Part shown: one piece after another, positions 15,449 through 22,976 of the stretch
Layout: the number at the start of each line of letters is the position of its first letter
How positions within the stretch are numbered: the first letter of the stretch is position 1
Source of the DNA: a virus
Direction: 5' to 3' (one strand)
IMG/VR virus record: IMGVR_UViG_3300032288_004702
Location: 92,277 to 156,276 of that record
Length of the DNA stretch: 64,000 nt
Program-made: the position numbers and the translations under genes
The notes under the pieces: model-generated
What the model was told of the DNA's origin: nothing
The model's input: only the letters and a program-made list of their open reading frames with translations
Database searches by the model: none

Positions 15449-15760
15449 TCAGAGCGAGTGCCGACCGCCTCGGGTCTCGTATCGGGAGACCGCCTCGGTG
15501 ATGTTCTCGCAGTAGTCGCCACTTCCGAACGACCAGCCATCGGGTCGGTCTATCGCCGTCCATACGGCGAACGGGTGACGGGGGTTGTGGGGCAGGTGGC
15601 ACAGCACAGTCCACATGGCGTATGCGTCCACATCGCTCGGGCGCAGAAGCCAGCAAGCGAGAACGGTCACGGCATTGTCCATGCTGGCAGGGGTGACTAC
15701 CTCTCCCACGCTCAGGGTGCGCATGGGATAGGTGTCGGTGGGGGACTTATCTACTCCCAT
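15449..15760 (-). CDS. 103-aa hypothetical protein starting in a motif
   Basis: Starts MGVDKSPTDTYPMRTLS: codons 3-5 are a GTAGATAAG site. The rest (MDNAVTVLACWLLRPSDVDA; WTAIDRPDGWSFG) is aromatic and probably globular. It follows the DUF3846-like gene by 2 bases. Not recognised. Confidence 0.6.
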   Translation of the reverse strand: MGVDKSPTDTYPMRTLSVGEVVTPASMDNAVTVLACWLLRPSDVDAYAMWTVLCHLPHNPRHPFAVWTAIDRPDGWSFGSGDYCENITEAVSRYETRGGRHSL

Positions 15761-15762
15761 GT

Positions 15763-16215
15763 TCACGCCCCCTCTCCGTTGAGCCATGCGTCAAACTCTT
15801 CATCGGTGAAAGCGGTGATGGTCGGCGGCGTGGAAAGGACTTCCTGAACAGCGAGAGCGAGAGCCTTCATCACATTCTCGTCAGCGAGCAGGGTCTTGGA
15901 GAGTGTCTCCAAGTAGGACGGGTCGTACTGCTCGGGAACATCGTGGTTCTCTCCGTCATAGTCACCTTCCTCGTTGAGTGCGCCAAGAACGACCACATCG
16001 CCCACGAGAGGGCGACCGAACATGAGGCTTGCGAGAGCGTTCGGTGCGAGTCCGATGAGGAGTCCTTCGTCATTCACATACGCAACAAGGTCATCAGTGC
16101 GAACGCAGTCAAGCCAGCCACCACAGAGTTCGTTCAGAACGAGGTGACCGCCTTCCTCGGGAACGGTGGTGACTTCCACCTCTCCCGTGGTCTTGATGAG
16201 TAGTGCTGTTGCCAT
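15763..16215 (-). CDS. DUF3846-like protein
   Basis: 150 residues. The first 90 (ALLIKTTGEVEVTTVPEEGG then YVNDEGLLIGLAPNALASLM, FGRPLVGDVVVLG) match the DUF3846 pattern common in actinophages and plasmids. C-terminal helical region is variable. Function unknown. Confidence 0.82.
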   Translation of the reverse strand: MATALLIKTTGEVEVTTVPEEGGHLVLNELCGGWLDCVRTDDLVAYVNDEGLLIGLAPNALASLMFGRPLVGDVVVLGALNEEGDYDGENHDVPEQYDPSYLETLSKTLLADENVMKALALAVQEVLSTPPTITAFTDEEFDAWLNGEGA

Positions 16216-16255
16216 TGCTAACCCCTTTCAGGTTGTGTGTATCGGTGGCGACCAC

Positions 16256-16285
16256 AGAGTACCACCATTAGGACAGGCTTCCCAA
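16256..16285 (-). promoter_or_regulatory. Phage promoter for DUF3846-like gene
   Basis: -35 TTGGGA, AGCCTGTCC, -10 TACTCT; leader about 35 nt with GAAAGGGG. Confidence 0.82.
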
Positions 16286-16404
16286 ACTTATCTACCACTC
16301 CCCCGCGTTGCCCTCGCCTTGCGTGTGGGGTGGAGCCCCGGGGTGGCTGGGCTTCGGGCGGGGCTCCTGCCCCAGCCCTTGCCCCTCGCTCGGACTTATC
16401 TACT
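16286..16404. repeat. Composite GC-hairpin element
   Basis: Starts one base from the -35: ACTTATCTACCACTCCCCCG; core GGAGCCCCGGGG with GGCGGGGCTCC; right ACTTATCTACT. The 16405-16539 remainder holds a motif pair (16461/16484) and the terminator at 16507. Confidence 0.78.
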
Positions 16405-16506
16405 CTCCCCGAACACGCCTGTTCCCCCGTGCGCCTTGCGGACACTCGGGGGACAGACGGAGTAGATAAGTGTTGGGGTGGGGGACTTATCTACTCCACT
16501 CGGCTC

Positions 16507-16522
16507 GGGGGCTTGCGCCCCC
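16507..16522 (-). terminator. GC tetraloop hairpin after the gene at 16540
   Basis: GGGGGC-GCAA-GCCCCC on the minus strand, 17 bases past the stop; no T-run. Confidence 0.5.
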
Positions 16523-16539
16523 TTGCCTTGCGTGTGGGG

Positions 16540-16941
16540 TCAGACCGCCTCGGACTTGGCGGTGGGCTTGACTGCGCCCTTCGCTGGGCGAACCAGCACT
16601 CGGACTGACGAGGTGACGGACACGACTGCCTTCACGACCTTTGCGGACACCTTGCCTTCCTTCACAGCCCTATCCCATGCGGAAGTGTCCACGGTGGGCT
16701 TGGTGACGGTGCGGAACAGCGGTGCGCTGATGAGTCCACGCAACTTCTCGGTGTCAAACGAACGGCGGTCGCTCGGGCTGACCTTGATGTTGAGTTCGGC
16801 ATAGTCCAGCGTGTCCACGCCGTGCTTGGCGTACACAGCCAGCAAGAGTTCACGAGCCTCGTCGTGAGCCTGCTCTGCCTGCTCTCGGGCGGTGAGTGCG
16901 TTCAGGAACGCCTCTGTCGCTTCCAATACTTCCTTCTCCAT
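16540..16941 (-). CDS. 133-aa coiled protein, unknown
   Basis: Start MEKEVLEATEAF has GAAAGGGG upstream. A long N-terminal helix (LTAREQAEQAHDEARELLLA) precedes a mixed region (LNIKVSPSDRRSFDTEKLRG) and a Lys/Val-rich tail. Similar small phage proteins exist but no function is known to me. Confidence 0.72.
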   Translation of the reverse strand: MEKEVLEATEAFLNALTAREQAEQAHDEARELLLAVYAKHGVDTLDYAELNIKVSPSDRRSFDTEKLRGLISAPLFRTVTKPTVDTSAWDRAVKEGKVSAKVVKAVVSVTSSVRVLVRPAKGAVKPTAKSEAV

Positions 16942-17004
16942 TTGGAACCCCTTTCGGTTTGGTTGGTGGAGAACCACACGCCGTGTTGCTTGTGGCTTGG
17001 CACA

Positions 17005-17034
17005 AGCATACACCCCCTCGGACAGACTTCCCAA
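17005..17034 (-). promoter_or_regulatory. Phage promoter for 133-aa gene
   Basis: -35 TTGGGA, AGTCTGTCC, -10 TATGCT; the usual GTGG before the -10 is GGTG here. Confidence 0.78.
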
Positions 17035-17094
17035 CTTCGCTTGACACTTATCTACTCCCCCTAGTTCCCCTGCCAGCCAGCCCCACAGGAGTAC

Positions 17095-17223
17095 GGTTAT
17101 CTACTACGCCCCCGTGTTGCGCCCACAGCCCCCCTCGGGGGCGGAGCCCCGCTGGTTTGTCGGTCAAGGCCGGGGCTTCTGCCCAGAACTGCCGTCTAGC
17201 CCGAACGGGGGAGTATTAGATAA
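17095..17223. repeat. Composite GC-hairpin element
   Basis: GGTTATCTACTACGCCCCCG left; core GGAGCCCCGC with CCGGGGCTTC; right CGGGGGAGTATTAGATAA, a one-base motif variant. In the 16942-17499 gene-free stretch; sites at 17361 and 17401 pair as a second hairpin. Confidence 0.75.
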
Positions 17224-17409
17224 ATGGAGATTTATGTTTGGGATTACGAGGGTCGGCTGGCTCGGGTTCGGGAACTGACCTGCGAGGCGAACAGGCTGAC
17301 TGCCCTTGTGCGCCGTGCCAACGAGAACACCCGTGCGAGCCTCACTCGTGGCAGTTTCAGAGTTATCTACTCCGACAGTCCTGCCCTTCCCCCGATAGAG
17401 AGTAGATAA
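17224..17409 (+). CDS. Doubtful 61-aa ORF
   Basis: ATG directly abuts a degenerate TAGATAA motif; no ribosome site. The protein is basic and helical (RELTCEANRLTALVRRANEN) and ends within a motif hairpin. Composition is compatible with coding, but no promoter of either class is present. Confidence 0.3.
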   Translation: MEIYVWDYEGRLARVRELTCEANRLTALVRRANENTRASLTRGSFRVIYSDSPALPPIESR

Positions 17410-17425
17410 GTCGTGGAATGGGGAA

Positions 17426-17460
17426 AGGGGCTGGCTCACCTTCTTGGCAAGCCAGCCCCT
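17426..17460 (-). terminator. Hairpin after the gene at 17500
   Basis: Minus strand AGGGGCTGGCT, 13-nt loop, AGCCAGCCCCT, then TTTCCCC; 11-bp perfect stem. Confidence 0.7.
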
Positions 17461-17499
17461 CTCGGGTGAAGTCCTCGGGGGGGGGTGTGAGGAAAGGGG

Positions 17500-17946
17500 T
17501 TAGAGGTACTTCACCACGCTGTGGTAGGTGCTGGTGGACACCACTTCTTGGTCGGACATTTCCAGCACTCGGATAGCGTTCTCCAACGCTTCCTTGTCCT
17601 GACGGTACTCCCACTCCTTGTAGAGGTCAGGTCGCTGTGGCTCTGCCACGAGGATTGCCTTCGGAACTTCCAGCACGAGTTCCACATTGGTTGTCGTGTC
17701 GTTCCTGTCGGAATGGTGACGGTAGTAGTGGGTCTCGGTTGCCTTCTTGGGCTTCGCCTTGCCGTTCTTGACGAGGGCGACAACAGCCTTCGTGAAGTCG
17801 GCTTCCCACTTGGCGTGAGCCTTCTCAAAGTCGGCTTGCGACTTGTCGTTGGTGGCAAAGCGTTCCTCACGCTCTGCGAGTGCCTTACGCAAGGCAGAGA
17901 TGAGAACGCTCACCTTCACCTTGACGCTGATGTTCTTGTTGGACAT
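17500..17946 (-). CDS. 148-aa hypothetical protein
   Basis: Helical N-terminus (VSVLISALRKALAEREERF), basic centre (VKNGKAKPKKATETHYYRHH) and a beta-rich second half (TTTNVELVLEVPKAILVAEP). Single-gene cassette with its own promoter and terminator. Family unknown. Confidence 0.74.
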   Translation of the reverse strand: MSNKNISVKVKVSVLISALRKALAEREERFATNDKSQADFEKAHAKWEADFTKAVVALVKNGKAKPKKATETHYYRHHSDRNDTTTNVELVLEVPKAILVAEPQRPDLYKEWEYRQDKEALENAIRVLEMSDQEVVSTSTYHSVVKYL

Positions 17947-17990
17947 TTGGTTTCTCTCCTACCGACAGGGTTGGTGATGTCGGCACACGC

Positions 17991-18020
17991 ACAGTACCAC
18001 TCGTTGGACAGACTTCCCAA
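17991..18020 (-). promoter_or_regulatory. Phage promoter for 148-aa gene
   Basis: -35 TTGGGA, AGTCTGTCC, -10 TACTGT; GTAGATAACT motif directly abuts the -35. Confidence 0.83.
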
Positions 18021-18147
18021 AGTTATCTACTACTCCCCCGCGTTCGGTTTGCCCGTGTTTGGAGTGGAGCCCCGGCTGTTCGCCGATAGTCGCGGGGCTT
18101 CTGCCCCAAAGTCGGGCTGGCGTGGCGTGGGGGGTTGGTAGATAAGT
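18021..18147. repeat. Composite GC-hairpin element
   Basis: AGTTATCTACTACTCCCCCG left; core GGAGCCCCGGCTG with CGCGGGGCTTC; right GGGGGGTTGGTAGATAAGT. 18148-18249 holds the TTTCCCAC tandem repeat and an overlapping double motif at 18226-18243. Confidence 0.8.
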
Positions 18148-18156
18148 CGGGCAGTT

Positions 18157-18187
18157 TCCCACTTTCCCACTTTCCCACTTTCCCACA
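18157..18187. repeat. Four tandem copies of TTTCCCAC
   Basis: Perfect 8-bp direct repeats between a composite element and a motif; could vary in copy number by slippage. Confidence 0.7.
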
Positions 18188-18249
18188 TTTGGACTTATCT
18201 ACTCTCCCCTGCGCTCGCCTCAATGGAGTAGATAAGTAGATAAATGACG

Positions 18250-18286
18250 AAGCCCCCAACAGTCGGGGGGTGACTGTCGGGGGCTT
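18250..18286 (-). terminator. Hairpin after the gene at 18302
   Basis: AAGCCCCCGACAGTC, 7-nt loop, GACTGTTGGGGGCTT on the minus strand, a 15-bp stem with one G-T pair. Directly followed by a motif pair. Confidence 0.7.
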
Positions 18287-18301
18287 GCGCCGTGCTGGGG
18301 G

Positions 18302-18769
18302 TCAGCGTTCGCTTGCGCCTTGTGAAACGAACTTCTTGATGGCGTCTGCGAGTGAGCCTGTGGCTTCGCCAGGGTCGGTGATAGGTTCGTTCGGCTCGTC
18401 TTGGAAACGGAGAACGCTCGCCACGCTCTGACGGTTCGCCACGACAGCGAGACGGACACGCCTACGGAGTGCGTGTTGCGAAGGTGCGCCTTCCACTTCG
18501 CCGTTGGCATTGAGTGGGGCAGCCCAACCTGTCGTCACGACAAGCGTGTAGGCGAAGCCCGAAGCCACGACTGCGTTCTTGGTGTCAGCCAGCAGGTCGT
18601 ACACATCGGCGTGTGAGGTGATGAAGTCAATGACGACTTCGCCCTTGTCACCGAAGTGAACGCCGTAGAGCCGTGCGCCTTCCAGCGAGTAAGGGTCGTA
18701 CTTGGGTGTCTCCCCAAGCAGGTCGTGGAGTTTGCTCTCCACCTGTTCGGCAATCTGAACCGTGTCCAT
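18302..18769 (-). CDS. 155-aa hypothetical protein
   Basis: Start MDTVQIAEQVESKLHDLL follows GAAAGGGG. Middle is a beta/alpha region (GVHFGDKGEVVIDFITSHAD, TYTLVVTTGW type) and the end is polar. Similar in size to other one-gene cassettes here. Not recognised. Confidence 0.72.
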   Translation of the reverse strand: MDTVQIAEQVESKLHDLLGETPKYDPYSLEGARLYGVHFGDKGEVVIDFITSHADVYDLLADTKNAVVASGFAYTLVVTTGWAAPLNANGEVEGAPSQHALRRRVRLAVVANRQSVASVLRFQDEPNEPITDPGEATGSLADAIKKFVSQGASER

Positions 18770-18806
18770 GTTGTTCCCCTTTCGGAATGGTTGGTAGGAC
18801 ACCGTC

Positions 18807-18836
18807 AGCGTACCACGCTGGGGACAGGCTTCCCAA
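18807..18836 (-). promoter_or_regulatory. Phage promoter for 155-aa gene
   Basis: -35 TTGGGA, AGCCTGTCC, -10 TACGCT; motif directly upstream, then a TGACGGTGGTGGAA box at 18854-18867. Confidence 0.83.
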
Positions 18837-18853
18837 ACTTATCTACTCGGTTC

Positions 18854-18867
18854 TTCCACCACCGTCA
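18854..18867 (-). promoter_or_regulatory. TGACGGTGGTGGAA box
   Basis: Lies 17 bp upstream of the promoter -35, beyond the GTAGATAA motif. Last copy in the window. Confidence 0.4.
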
Positions 18868-18910
18868 TTCATTTGAGAGAGTGGGCAGAGACAGCCCTTG
18901 GGAAATCCCG

Positions 18911-19064
18911 ACTTATCTACCACGCCCCCGTGTGGTGGCTCGCCCCAGCCCCAGCCCCCGTTCGGGGTCGGAGCCCCGGCGTCTCCAAGCGAAGCGGGGC
19001 TCCTGCCCCAACTTTGGGTCAGACGAACAGGTGTTCGGTCTGTGGGGTCGGGGACTTATCTACT
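18911..19064. repeat. Composite GC-hairpin element
   Basis: ACTTATCTACCACGCCCCCG left; core GGAGCCCCGGCG with GCGGGGCTCC; right ACTTATCTACTCCCCC, which itself pairs with GGGGGAGTAGATAAG at 19085-19099 as a 15-bp hairpin. Confidence 0.78.
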
Positions 19065-19108
19065 CCCCCAATGGAAAGGGGGGCAGGGGGAGTAGATAAG
19101 ACCCGAAC

Positions 19109-19138
19109 GCCTAGCCCTACGGTGTGGTAGGGCGAGGC
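19109..19138 (-). terminator. Hairpin after the LysM-like gene
   Basis: GCCTCGCCCTAC, 6-nt loop, GTAGGGCTAGGC on the minus strand; overlaps the last codons of the gene. Confidence 0.55.
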
Positions 19139-19413
19139 GAGGCTATGGGCAGGTGAATGGTCTGCCATGTGTCTATGTCCGTGCCGTACATGGCTACGAG
19201 TGTGTCAATGACGGCAGACACTTCGCCCGAACAATGGGCGTGGGCGATGTCGTAGATAGTGTCCCCACTCTCCACATTCACGGTAGGCGTATCGCACGAG
19301 TAGCGAGGTGGCTCGGTCACTTGACGGACAGACCACAAGGCGACCCACGCTAGGGCGATGATGAGAGGCGAGAACACCACGAAACGGCGCACGATGAACT
19401 TATCTACTCTCAT
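19117..19413 (-). CDS. Membrane-anchored LysM-like protein
   Basis: 98 residues: MRVDKF (codons 3-5 are a GTAGATAAG site), one membrane span (VVFSPLIIALAWVALWSV, about 11-29), then a LysM-like domain (VNVESGDTIYDIAHAHC then MYGTDIDTWQTIHLP). LysM binds peptidoglycan, so the product would sit in the membrane facing the wall. The ATG overlaps the upstream stop by 4 bases. Confidence 0.72.
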   Translation of the reverse strand: MRVDKFIVRRFVVFSPLIIALAWVALWSVRQVTEPPRYSCDTPTVNVESGDTIYDIAHAHCSGEVSAVIDTLVAMYGTDIDTWQTIHLPIASPRPTTP

Positions 19414-19859
19414 GCTTCCACCTCTTTGAGTGCGATGCTCTCCCACGGAAATGCGTTCTCGTACACCGTCACATCGTTGCCGTTCTCGTCTCGCTCAATG
19501 CGCCGAACTTCCAGAATGGTGTCGTGAATGATGTAGAGCCATTCAGCCCATGCGAGGTCTGTGTCGTTCTGTGTGAACGGCTCGGTGTCCTCTATGGTCA
19601 CATCGGTGTGGGCGTATCCGTAGCCCTCAACGAGTGCGTGTTGTTCGTAGAGGTTCGGCACTCCACTCTTTGCGAGTGGCTCTATTTGTGACCATGAAGG
19701 CGTGTCGGTGATGAGTGTCTGAATGACCTTATCTACTCCGTCTCGGGTAACTAGTTCGCCCAAGACATAGACCATGCGCTCGGGATAGTTGTCCCAATGG
19801 GTGTAGCGACCTTCCCACCCCTCGCTAGTTGCTCTCGCAACTATTCCTCGTGTTGCCAT
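19410..19859 (-). CDS. 149-aa hypothetical protein
   Basis: Start MATRGIVARATSEGWEGRYT; the opening (GIVARATSEGWEGRYTHWDN) is a familiar phage/plasmid pattern of unknown function. DGVDKV in mid-sequence encodes a GTAGATAAG site. First gene of a two-gene unit. Confidence 0.75.
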   Translation of the reverse strand: MATRGIVARATSEGWEGRYTHWDNYPERMVYVLGELVTRDGVDKVIQTLITDTPSWSQIEPLAKSGVPNLYEQHALVEGYGYAHTDVTIEDTEPFTQNDTDLAWAEWLYIIHDTILEVRRIERDENGNDVTVYENAFPWESIALKEVEA

Positions 19860-19897
19860 TGTTGTCCCTTTCGTTTCGGTTGGTAGTGGACACCAGA

Positions 19898-19927
19898 ACT
19901 GTACCACGCACGGCACAGGCTTCCCAA
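19898..19927 (-). promoter_or_regulatory. Phage promoter for 149-aa/LysM unit
   Basis: -35 TTGGGA, AGCCTGTGCC, -10 TACAGT; leader about 30 nt with GAAAGGG. Confidence 0.82.
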
Positions 19928-19944
19928 CTTCGCAAGATGTGGAG

Positions 19945-20085
19945 AGTTATCTACTACCCCCCCGTGTTCTCGGCACAGCCAGCCAGCCCGAGTTGTGGCA
20001 AGAAGCCCCGCTTCGCTACCCGAACCGGCCGGGGCTCCTGCCCTAAACTGCCGTGGGCAGGTGAACGGGGGAGTCGTAGATAAGT
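19945..20085. repeat. Composite GC-hairpin element
   Basis: AGTTATCTACTACCCCCCCG left; core GAAGCCCCGC with CCGGGGCTCC; right CGGGGGAGTCGTAGATAAGT. The 20086-20313 remainder has motifs at 20226 and 20292 and no convincing gene. Confidence 0.8.
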
Positions 20086-20313
20086 TGGCAGTTCAGCCCG
20101 ATTCTCTTTGTCCCGATTCGGTGGCGGTTGGCGGTGGCGCACCACACAGCCACGCACACGCCCGACAAGCCTCTCGCATGAGACTCACGCAAGCGCACAC
20201 GCACCCCGACAGCCTCGCCATGAGAGTAGATAAGTGTCGGGGGCAGGCGCACGAACACGGACTCACCCACCCTGCCCGTGCGCTAGGCAGAGTAGATAAG
20301 TCCGTGTCTTGGG

Positions 20314-20583
20314 TCAGTCTTGGCAGGTACAGGCGGGGAACTCGGCGGTGATTCCGTTCAGGTACTTGACATGGGCAACGGCGCAAGCCTTGTCCTTTGC
20401 CAGCCACGGCGTGTAGGGGTCGTCCTCTTTCGTGAGAAACTCGCCGTCAGAGCCTTCCACGCCGATAGCCCACGCCGTACCAACGCCGTCAGGGGTAATG
20501 AGCGTTATCGGCTCAACGAAGTACCACGGAGACGGAACGCTCGGGGTCGGTGCGGAAATGGGATTCAGGGTACTGATGTTCAT
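20314..20583 (-). CDS. 89-aa hypothetical protein, leaderless candidate
   Basis: Pro/Ser-rich start (NPISAPTPSVPSPWYFVEP) then WAIGVEGSDGEFLTKEDDPY and a Cys-rich end (FPACTCQD). ATG is 6 nt after the -10 with no ribosome site. Not recognised. Confidence 0.7.
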   Translation of the reverse strand: MNISTLNPISAPTPSVPSPWYFVEPITLITPDGVGTAWAIGVEGSDGEFLTKEDDPYTPWLAKDKACAVAHVKYLNGITAEFPACTCQD

Positions 20584-20589
20584 GCCATG

Positions 20590-20619
20590 AGTGTACCACT
20601 AGGGGTACAGACTTCCGAA
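20590..20619 (-). promoter_or_regulatory. Leaderless phage promoter
   Basis: -35 TTCGGA, AGTCTGTACC, -10 TACACT, 6 nt, ATG at 20583. GTAGATAACT abuts the -35. Confidence 0.82.
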
Positions 20620-20649
20620 AGTTATCTACTCCCCTAGCGGGGGACTTAT

Positions 20650-21048
20650 CTACTCGGATTCGTCTGCCACCAACGGGCGCACCACGCTTGCGCTACCCGT
20701 AGGTGCGTCATGGTGGGACAGCGAGAACTCAACTCGGTCAGCGAACACTTCGTAGCGGAGAATCCATTCGCTATTGACGGTGATTCCACGCACGAACTCG
20801 GCAACCGTGGTGGCACGGAAGATAGCGTCAAAGTCTCCGTTCCAGAGACGGACAGCCTCAACTCGGAACCATTCGGACTGTGCGAGGATTCCCTTCACGC
20901 ACTCGCCAAAGAACTCCAACTCGGAATCCCAACAGTCTCCGAAACAGTCGGAAGTCGGCAGGAACTCACCCGTCGTTTCGTCAAGTACGGAACAGGTACA
21001 GGTATTCGTCAGTTCGCCGTAGGCGATTCGTGTCTCGGTGGTGGTCAT
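20650..21048 (-). CDS. 132-aa hypothetical protein
   Basis: Start MTTTETRIAYGELTNTCTCS; Cys pairs near 17-19 and 34-39 (CTC; DCFGDC), then helical and beta segments (VKGILAQSEWFRVEAVRLWN; LRYEVFADRVEFSLS). Stop TAG is in a GTAGATAA motif. Not recognised. Confidence 0.72.
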   Translation of the reverse strand: MTTTETRIAYGELTNTCTCSVLDETTGEFLPTSDCFGDCWDSELEFFGECVKGILAQSEWFRVEAVRLWNGDFDAIFRATTVAEFVRGITVNSEWILRYEVFADRVEFSLSHHDAPTGSASVVRPLVADESE

Positions 21049-21084
21049 GTCCAAGCCTTTCGGTTGTGTTGGTGGGACAGCCAC

Positions 21085-21114
21085 AGAGTACCACGCACGG
21101 GACAGACTTCCCAT
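21085..21114 (-). promoter_or_regulatory. Phage promoter for 132-aa gene
   Basis: -35 ATGGGA (one change), AGTCTGTCC, -10 TACTCT. Confidence 0.8.
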
Positions 21115-21120
21115 TCTCGG

Positions 21121-21246
21121 ACTTATCTACTATCCCCCCGTGTTGCGCCTGCCCCCACTTGGGGTGGGAGCCCCGGCCCTGCCGAGCGCAGCGGGGCTTC
21201 TCCCCCGAAGGCAACGCCTCGGCGCACGGGGGAATGGTAGATAACT
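21121..21246. repeat. Composite GC-hairpin element
   Basis: ACTTATCTACTATCCCCCCG left; core GGAGCCCCGGCC with GCGGGGCTTC; right CGGGGGAATGGTAGATAACT. Confidence 0.8.
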
Positions 21247-21275
21247 CCCATCAAAGTTTCTTTCTCGGCGTTTGA

Positions 21276-21308
21276 CATTCGGACACGCAACGCACCTTCT
21301 ACTAAGTG
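21276..21308 (+). promoter_or_regulatory. Second-class conserved upstream element, copy 1
   Basis: 33 nt that match the copy at 22944-22976: CATTC-n-GACAC-n5-GCACCTTCTA-n-TAA-n-TG. Precedes a rightward Cys-rich gene. Probably a different promoter class. Confidence 0.55.
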
Positions 21309-21508
21309 TGAAACGCTACTACTTCCGACATTGTGGTTCTCTCCACCCCGTAGACCGTGACATGGTGTTCGGCAAAGACGGCAAGCCAAAGGACTACCAC
21401 CCACTCGTGGGTTGCCCTGTGTGCCGAAAGATTTGCTGGCTGTCCCATGTGACGGAGATAGGGGAAGACGACACGCCCGACACGGAGACAGACGGCGAGA
21501 CAGAGTAG
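21308..21508 (+). CDS. 66-aa zinc-ribbon protein
   Basis: GTG start (MKRYYFRHCGSL) at the end of the conserved element; an upstream TTG would lie inside it. Cysteines at CGSL...CPVCRKIC may bind zinc. Acidic tail ends GAG-TAG in a motif. Not recognised. Confidence 0.65.
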   Translation: MKRYYFRHCGSLHPVDRDMVFGKDGKPKDYHPLVGCPVCRKICWLSHVTEIGEDDTPDTETDGETE

Positions 21509-21576
21509 ATAACTTCGGGCGCAGACTTATCTACTCCCATTCACGCCACGAACGAGAGTAGATAAGTCGGGCGAGG

Positions 21577-21879
21577 CTATTCGCTCTCGCAACGCCCACA
21601 GAGGTAGTCAGCACCCCAAGCGTCACCAATGTAAGTGCCGTGCTTACAGTAGAGGCTCTTCTCGTACTCACGCTCACGCTCAATGAGAGCCTCGCAACGC
21701 TCGTAGTACGCCTCGTAGTGCTTCTCGCAACGGGGGAACACTACGAACGCACCGTTCCCACGCCAGCGCACGGGGTGGGTCAAGCGGTACTCCACCACGC
21801 CTTCGCACGGGCTGTCCTCGTGGTGGTGGTCAAGGCAGTCCTCGTGCGTGAGTTCGGGAGTCTCGTGGTCAATGCTCAT
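21577..21879 (-). CDS. 100-aa zinc-binding protein
   Basis: Many Cys/His: HEDCLDHHHEDSPC at the start, PRCEKHYEAYYERC, YCKHG and CGRC at the end. Looks like one or two treble-clef or ribbon zinc sites around a charged helix. Starts 2 bases from the upstream acidic gene. Confidence 0.68.
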   Translation of the reverse strand: MSIDHETPELTHEDCLDHHHEDSPCEGVVEYRLTHPVRWRGNGAFVVFPRCEKHYEAYYERCEALIEREREYEKSLYCKHGTYIGDAWGADYLCGRCESE

Positions 21880-21881
21880 GG

Positions 21882-22061
21882 TTATTCTTCCCCTTCTTCG
21901 GTGTCGTCTTCTTCGTACTCGTCTTCTTCGTAGAAGTCAGAGTCGTAGTCAGGCTCGTCTGCGTAGTAATCGGCGTAGCGGTCTTCGTGCGCCTTTATGT
22001 ACGGTGCTTCCTCGTTCCAATGCTCGTAATCAGACGGGCTGGAATGGCGTTCGTTCGGCAT
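21882..22061 (-). CDS. 59-aa extremely acidic protein
   Basis: The second half is nearly all Asp/Glu/Tyr (DYDSDFYEEDEYEEDDTEEG). Such proteins can mimic DNA, but the size is small and no family is recognised. Starts just after a GTAGATAAGT site. Confidence 0.6.
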   Translation of the reverse strand: MPNERHSSPSDYEHWNEEAPYIKAHEDRYADYYADEPDYDSDFYEEDEYEEDDTEEGEE

Positions 22062-22078
22062 GACTTATCTACTCCCTT

Positions 22079-22567
22079 TCAGACTTTCTTCGCACACACT
22101 GGACCGATACCACGCTCAATGCTCGTGGGGTCGGTGAGTTCCGCACCGCACACGACACACACGCCGTGTTGTGCGCCCAACTCAACCGCTTCTGCGAGGG
22201 TAATGCGGTGTTCGGGCGTGAGGCTGTAAATAGCACCACGCTCGTAAGAGAAACGCTCGGACTTGCGCTCTGCGTCAGGCACGAAACGCTCGGCGTAGAA
22301 ACGACCTGCCTTGCTCTGCTTCACACGGAACACGCCCTCGTCATTGCGATAGATACCGCACTCGGTGACGGGGTTCGCTTCGCTCTTGACACGCTGTGCG
22401 TCACGCTCACGGTCACGCTCAATGCCACGCAGAACGGCGAGTATCTGCTTCTCGGACAGAACGCCCTTGCGCTCAAACTGCTGGAACAGGCTCGCATAGA
22501 ACTCGTTGCGAGTGTGGTTCGCTCGCAAGTAGTCATACGCCTTGTCAAAGTCGGCTGGTGTGGTCAT
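22079..22567 (-). CDS. DUF6011-like protein with C-terminal zinc motif
   Basis: 162 residues. The end CVVCGAELTDPTSIERGIGP then VCAKK is the signature of DUF6011, a short zinc-binding domain in actinobacterial mobile-element proteins. The N-terminal helical region (FYASLFQQFERKGVLSEKQI) is typical of the same proteins. Role unknown. Confidence 0.83.
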   Translation of the reverse strand: MTTPADFDKAYDYLRANHTRNEFYASLFQQFERKGVLSEKQILAVLRGIERDRERDAQRVKSEANPVTECGIYRNDEGVFRVKQSKAGRFYAERFVPDAERKSERFSYERGAIYSLTPEHRITLAEAVELGAQHGVCVVCGAELTDPTSIERGIGPVCAKKV

Positions 22568-22594
22568 GGTGTCCCCTTTCGTTGGTACGCCCAA

Positions 22595-22624
22595 ACTGTA
22601 CCACGCACGGGACAGGCTTCCGTG
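22595..22624 (-). promoter_or_regulatory. Phage promoter for DUF6011 unit
   Basis: -35 CACGGA (weak), AGCCTGTCC, GTGG, -10 TACAGT. Confidence 0.75.
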
Positions 22625-22743
22625 AGTTATCTACTCTGCTTGTGGGTCGTTCGGCGGTCGGAGTTATCTACTCCGTCAGGTGGGGGCTGGGGCTGTGTCA
22701 GGGCGTGGGGCTGTGCCGTAGGGCGGTCGCCGTCAGGCGCACG

Positions 22744-22878
22744 ACTTATCTACCACGCCCCCGTTCACCGCCACACCCCGTGTGGGGGTGTGGGGGCGGA
22801 GCCCCGCAGGGTACGGCGCAGCCGGGGCTCCCGCCCCGAACTCGGCGCACCGAGCACACGGGGGATTAGTAGATAACT
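22744..22878. repeat. Composite GC-hairpin element
   Basis: ACTTATCTACCACGCCCCCG left; core GGAGCCCCGC with CCGGGGCTCC; right CGGGGGATTAGTAGATAACT. Lies in the 22568-23015 gene-free stretch with two further motifs at 22625 and 22663. Confidence 0.8.
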
Positions 22879-22943
22879 CTCATCAAACAGCCCTAGCCAA
22901 ACACGCCACAGACACACTCTGCCTAATCGGGAAATAAATGTCC

Positions 22944-22976
22944 CATTCCGACACTTAGAGCACCTTCTAGTAAATG
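22944..22976 (+). promoter_or_regulatory. Second-class conserved upstream element, copy 2
   Basis: Matches the 21276-21308 element except in the variable positions; ends at the ATG of a 13-codon reading frame. Confidence 0.55.

Noticed and set aside
20093-20270. Cys-rich leftward frame in the 20.1-20.3 kb gap
   Set aside because: No ribosome site or promoter, overlaps two motif copies; the peptide is compositionally extreme. Kept as spacer.
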